Assembly (NCBI GenBank): GCA_018296165.2
Contig: JACKQL020000207.1
Location: 1-50,536, forward strand
DNA from: Termitomyces sp. T153
Lineage: Eukaryota > Basidiomycota > Agaricomycetes > Agaricales > Lyophyllaceae
Reading direction: 5' to 3'
Length of the DNA stretch: 50,536 bases
Position numbers and translations under genes: made by a program. Below, piece after piece: positions 50,485 through 50,536 of the stretch. Below the pieces are notes generated by a model. It made no database searches, was not told the origin of the DNA, and saw only the letters and a list, made by a program, of their open reading frames with translations. How positions within the stretch are numbered: position 1 is the stretch's first letter; each line of letters opens with the position of its first letter.

Positions 50485-50536
50485 AGAGGGGGGGTGATGT
50501 CAGGGGACTTCCATTTCCAACCTCCACAACTTGTTC
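50484..50536 (+). repeat. gypsy-A2 polypurine tract and start of 3' LTR
   Basis: CTAGAGGGGGGGTGA at 50484-50498 is followed by TGTCAGGGGACTTCC at 50499, identical in layout to gypsy-A. The LTR runs off the window. Confidence 0.85.

Larger units (their letters stand above)
47820..50498 (+). mobile_element. gypsy-A2 chromovirus, 5'-truncated
   Basis: A second copy of the gypsy-A family, plus strand, from RT motif A (LDVQWGYNNV) to the polypurine tract, with the 3' LTR starting at 50499 (TGTCAGGGGACTTCC) and continuing past the window. Order: RT, RNase H, integrase, chromodomain. The upstream half is missing at the head-to-head junction with gypsy-B. Confidence 0.9.

Noticed and set aside
1..50536. 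tRNA or rRNA genes
   Set aside because: No cloverleaf-like A/B box pairing or rRNA-conserved core was noticed on reading both strands; a covariance-model scan would be needed to exclude a degenerate tRNA.

Overview
The window looks like a repeat-dense, heterochromatic stretch of a filamentous fungal genome, most probably an agaricomycete basidiomycete. The evidence is three-fold: Ty3/gypsy chromoviruses and Ty1/copia elements of types familiar from mushroom-forming fungi, very short GT-AG introns (about 37-61 bp), and remnants of basidiomycete-style host families (protein-kinase-like, BTB/POZ, F-box with a DLDIY motif). I see no bacterial operon, CRISPR array, rRNA or tRNA. Most of the window is strongly depleted in CpG, with TG/CA in the expected places, as after long-term cytosine methylation and deamination. 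A few blocks keep CpG: about 4.15-5.1 kb, the copia element at 9.1-13.1 kb in part, 22.65-26.8 kb, and 41.7-42.8 kb.

Layout. 1-3857: decayed gypsy-1 pol (+), followed by an extra open frame (3998-4630) and an LTR-like promoter block. 5.1-7.7 kb: LTR-A and gag debris and a solo LTR-B. 7.9-22.6 kb: a nested stack. A basidiomycete transposase-like gene with an intron is split by gypsy-A (minus strand, LTRs 8126-16457 and 21851-22159). The 3' LTR of gypsy-A is split by a solo LTR-B (8317-16274, 5-bp duplication GGAAC), and that LTR-B is split by copia-A (9128-15922, duplication CTCCA). A later rearrangement left a 1.03-kb inverted duplication (13076-16545) across the 3' boundaries of all three elements.

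22.6-28.0 kb: a small host island. It holds an apparently intact five-exon protein-kinase-like gene (24160-25545, minus), two unknown spliced gene models (25831-26799 and 26808-27289, plus), and a truncated kinase paralogue cut by an LTR. 28-36 kb: gypsy-C gag and protease split by a Tc1-like DNA transposon, then a broken DIM1/U5-15kD splicing-factor pseudogene and unassigned decayed sequence. 36.3-38.9 kb: a pogo-like DNA transposon with TA duplication. 39-40.3 kb: BTB and F-box-type pseudogenes meeting tail to tail. 40.7-43.2 kb: copia-D LTR and gag, cut by a CpG-rich LTR-B that is fused to an inverted old LTR-B. 43.2-47.8 kb: gypsy-B (minus) with an antisense cysteine-cluster/coiled-coil frame downstream of pol. 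47.8-50.5 kb: gypsy-A2 (plus), joined head to head with gypsy-B inside the same reverse-transcriptase motif and running into its 3' LTR at the window edge.

There is no operon-like cooperation. The biology is transposon nesting, methylation-driven decay and inverted rearrangement around a few surviving host genes. No convincing previously undescribed defence or metabolic system was found. The best leads are the rearrangement junctions, the extra frames attached to two gypsy elements, and the two spliced orphan genes.
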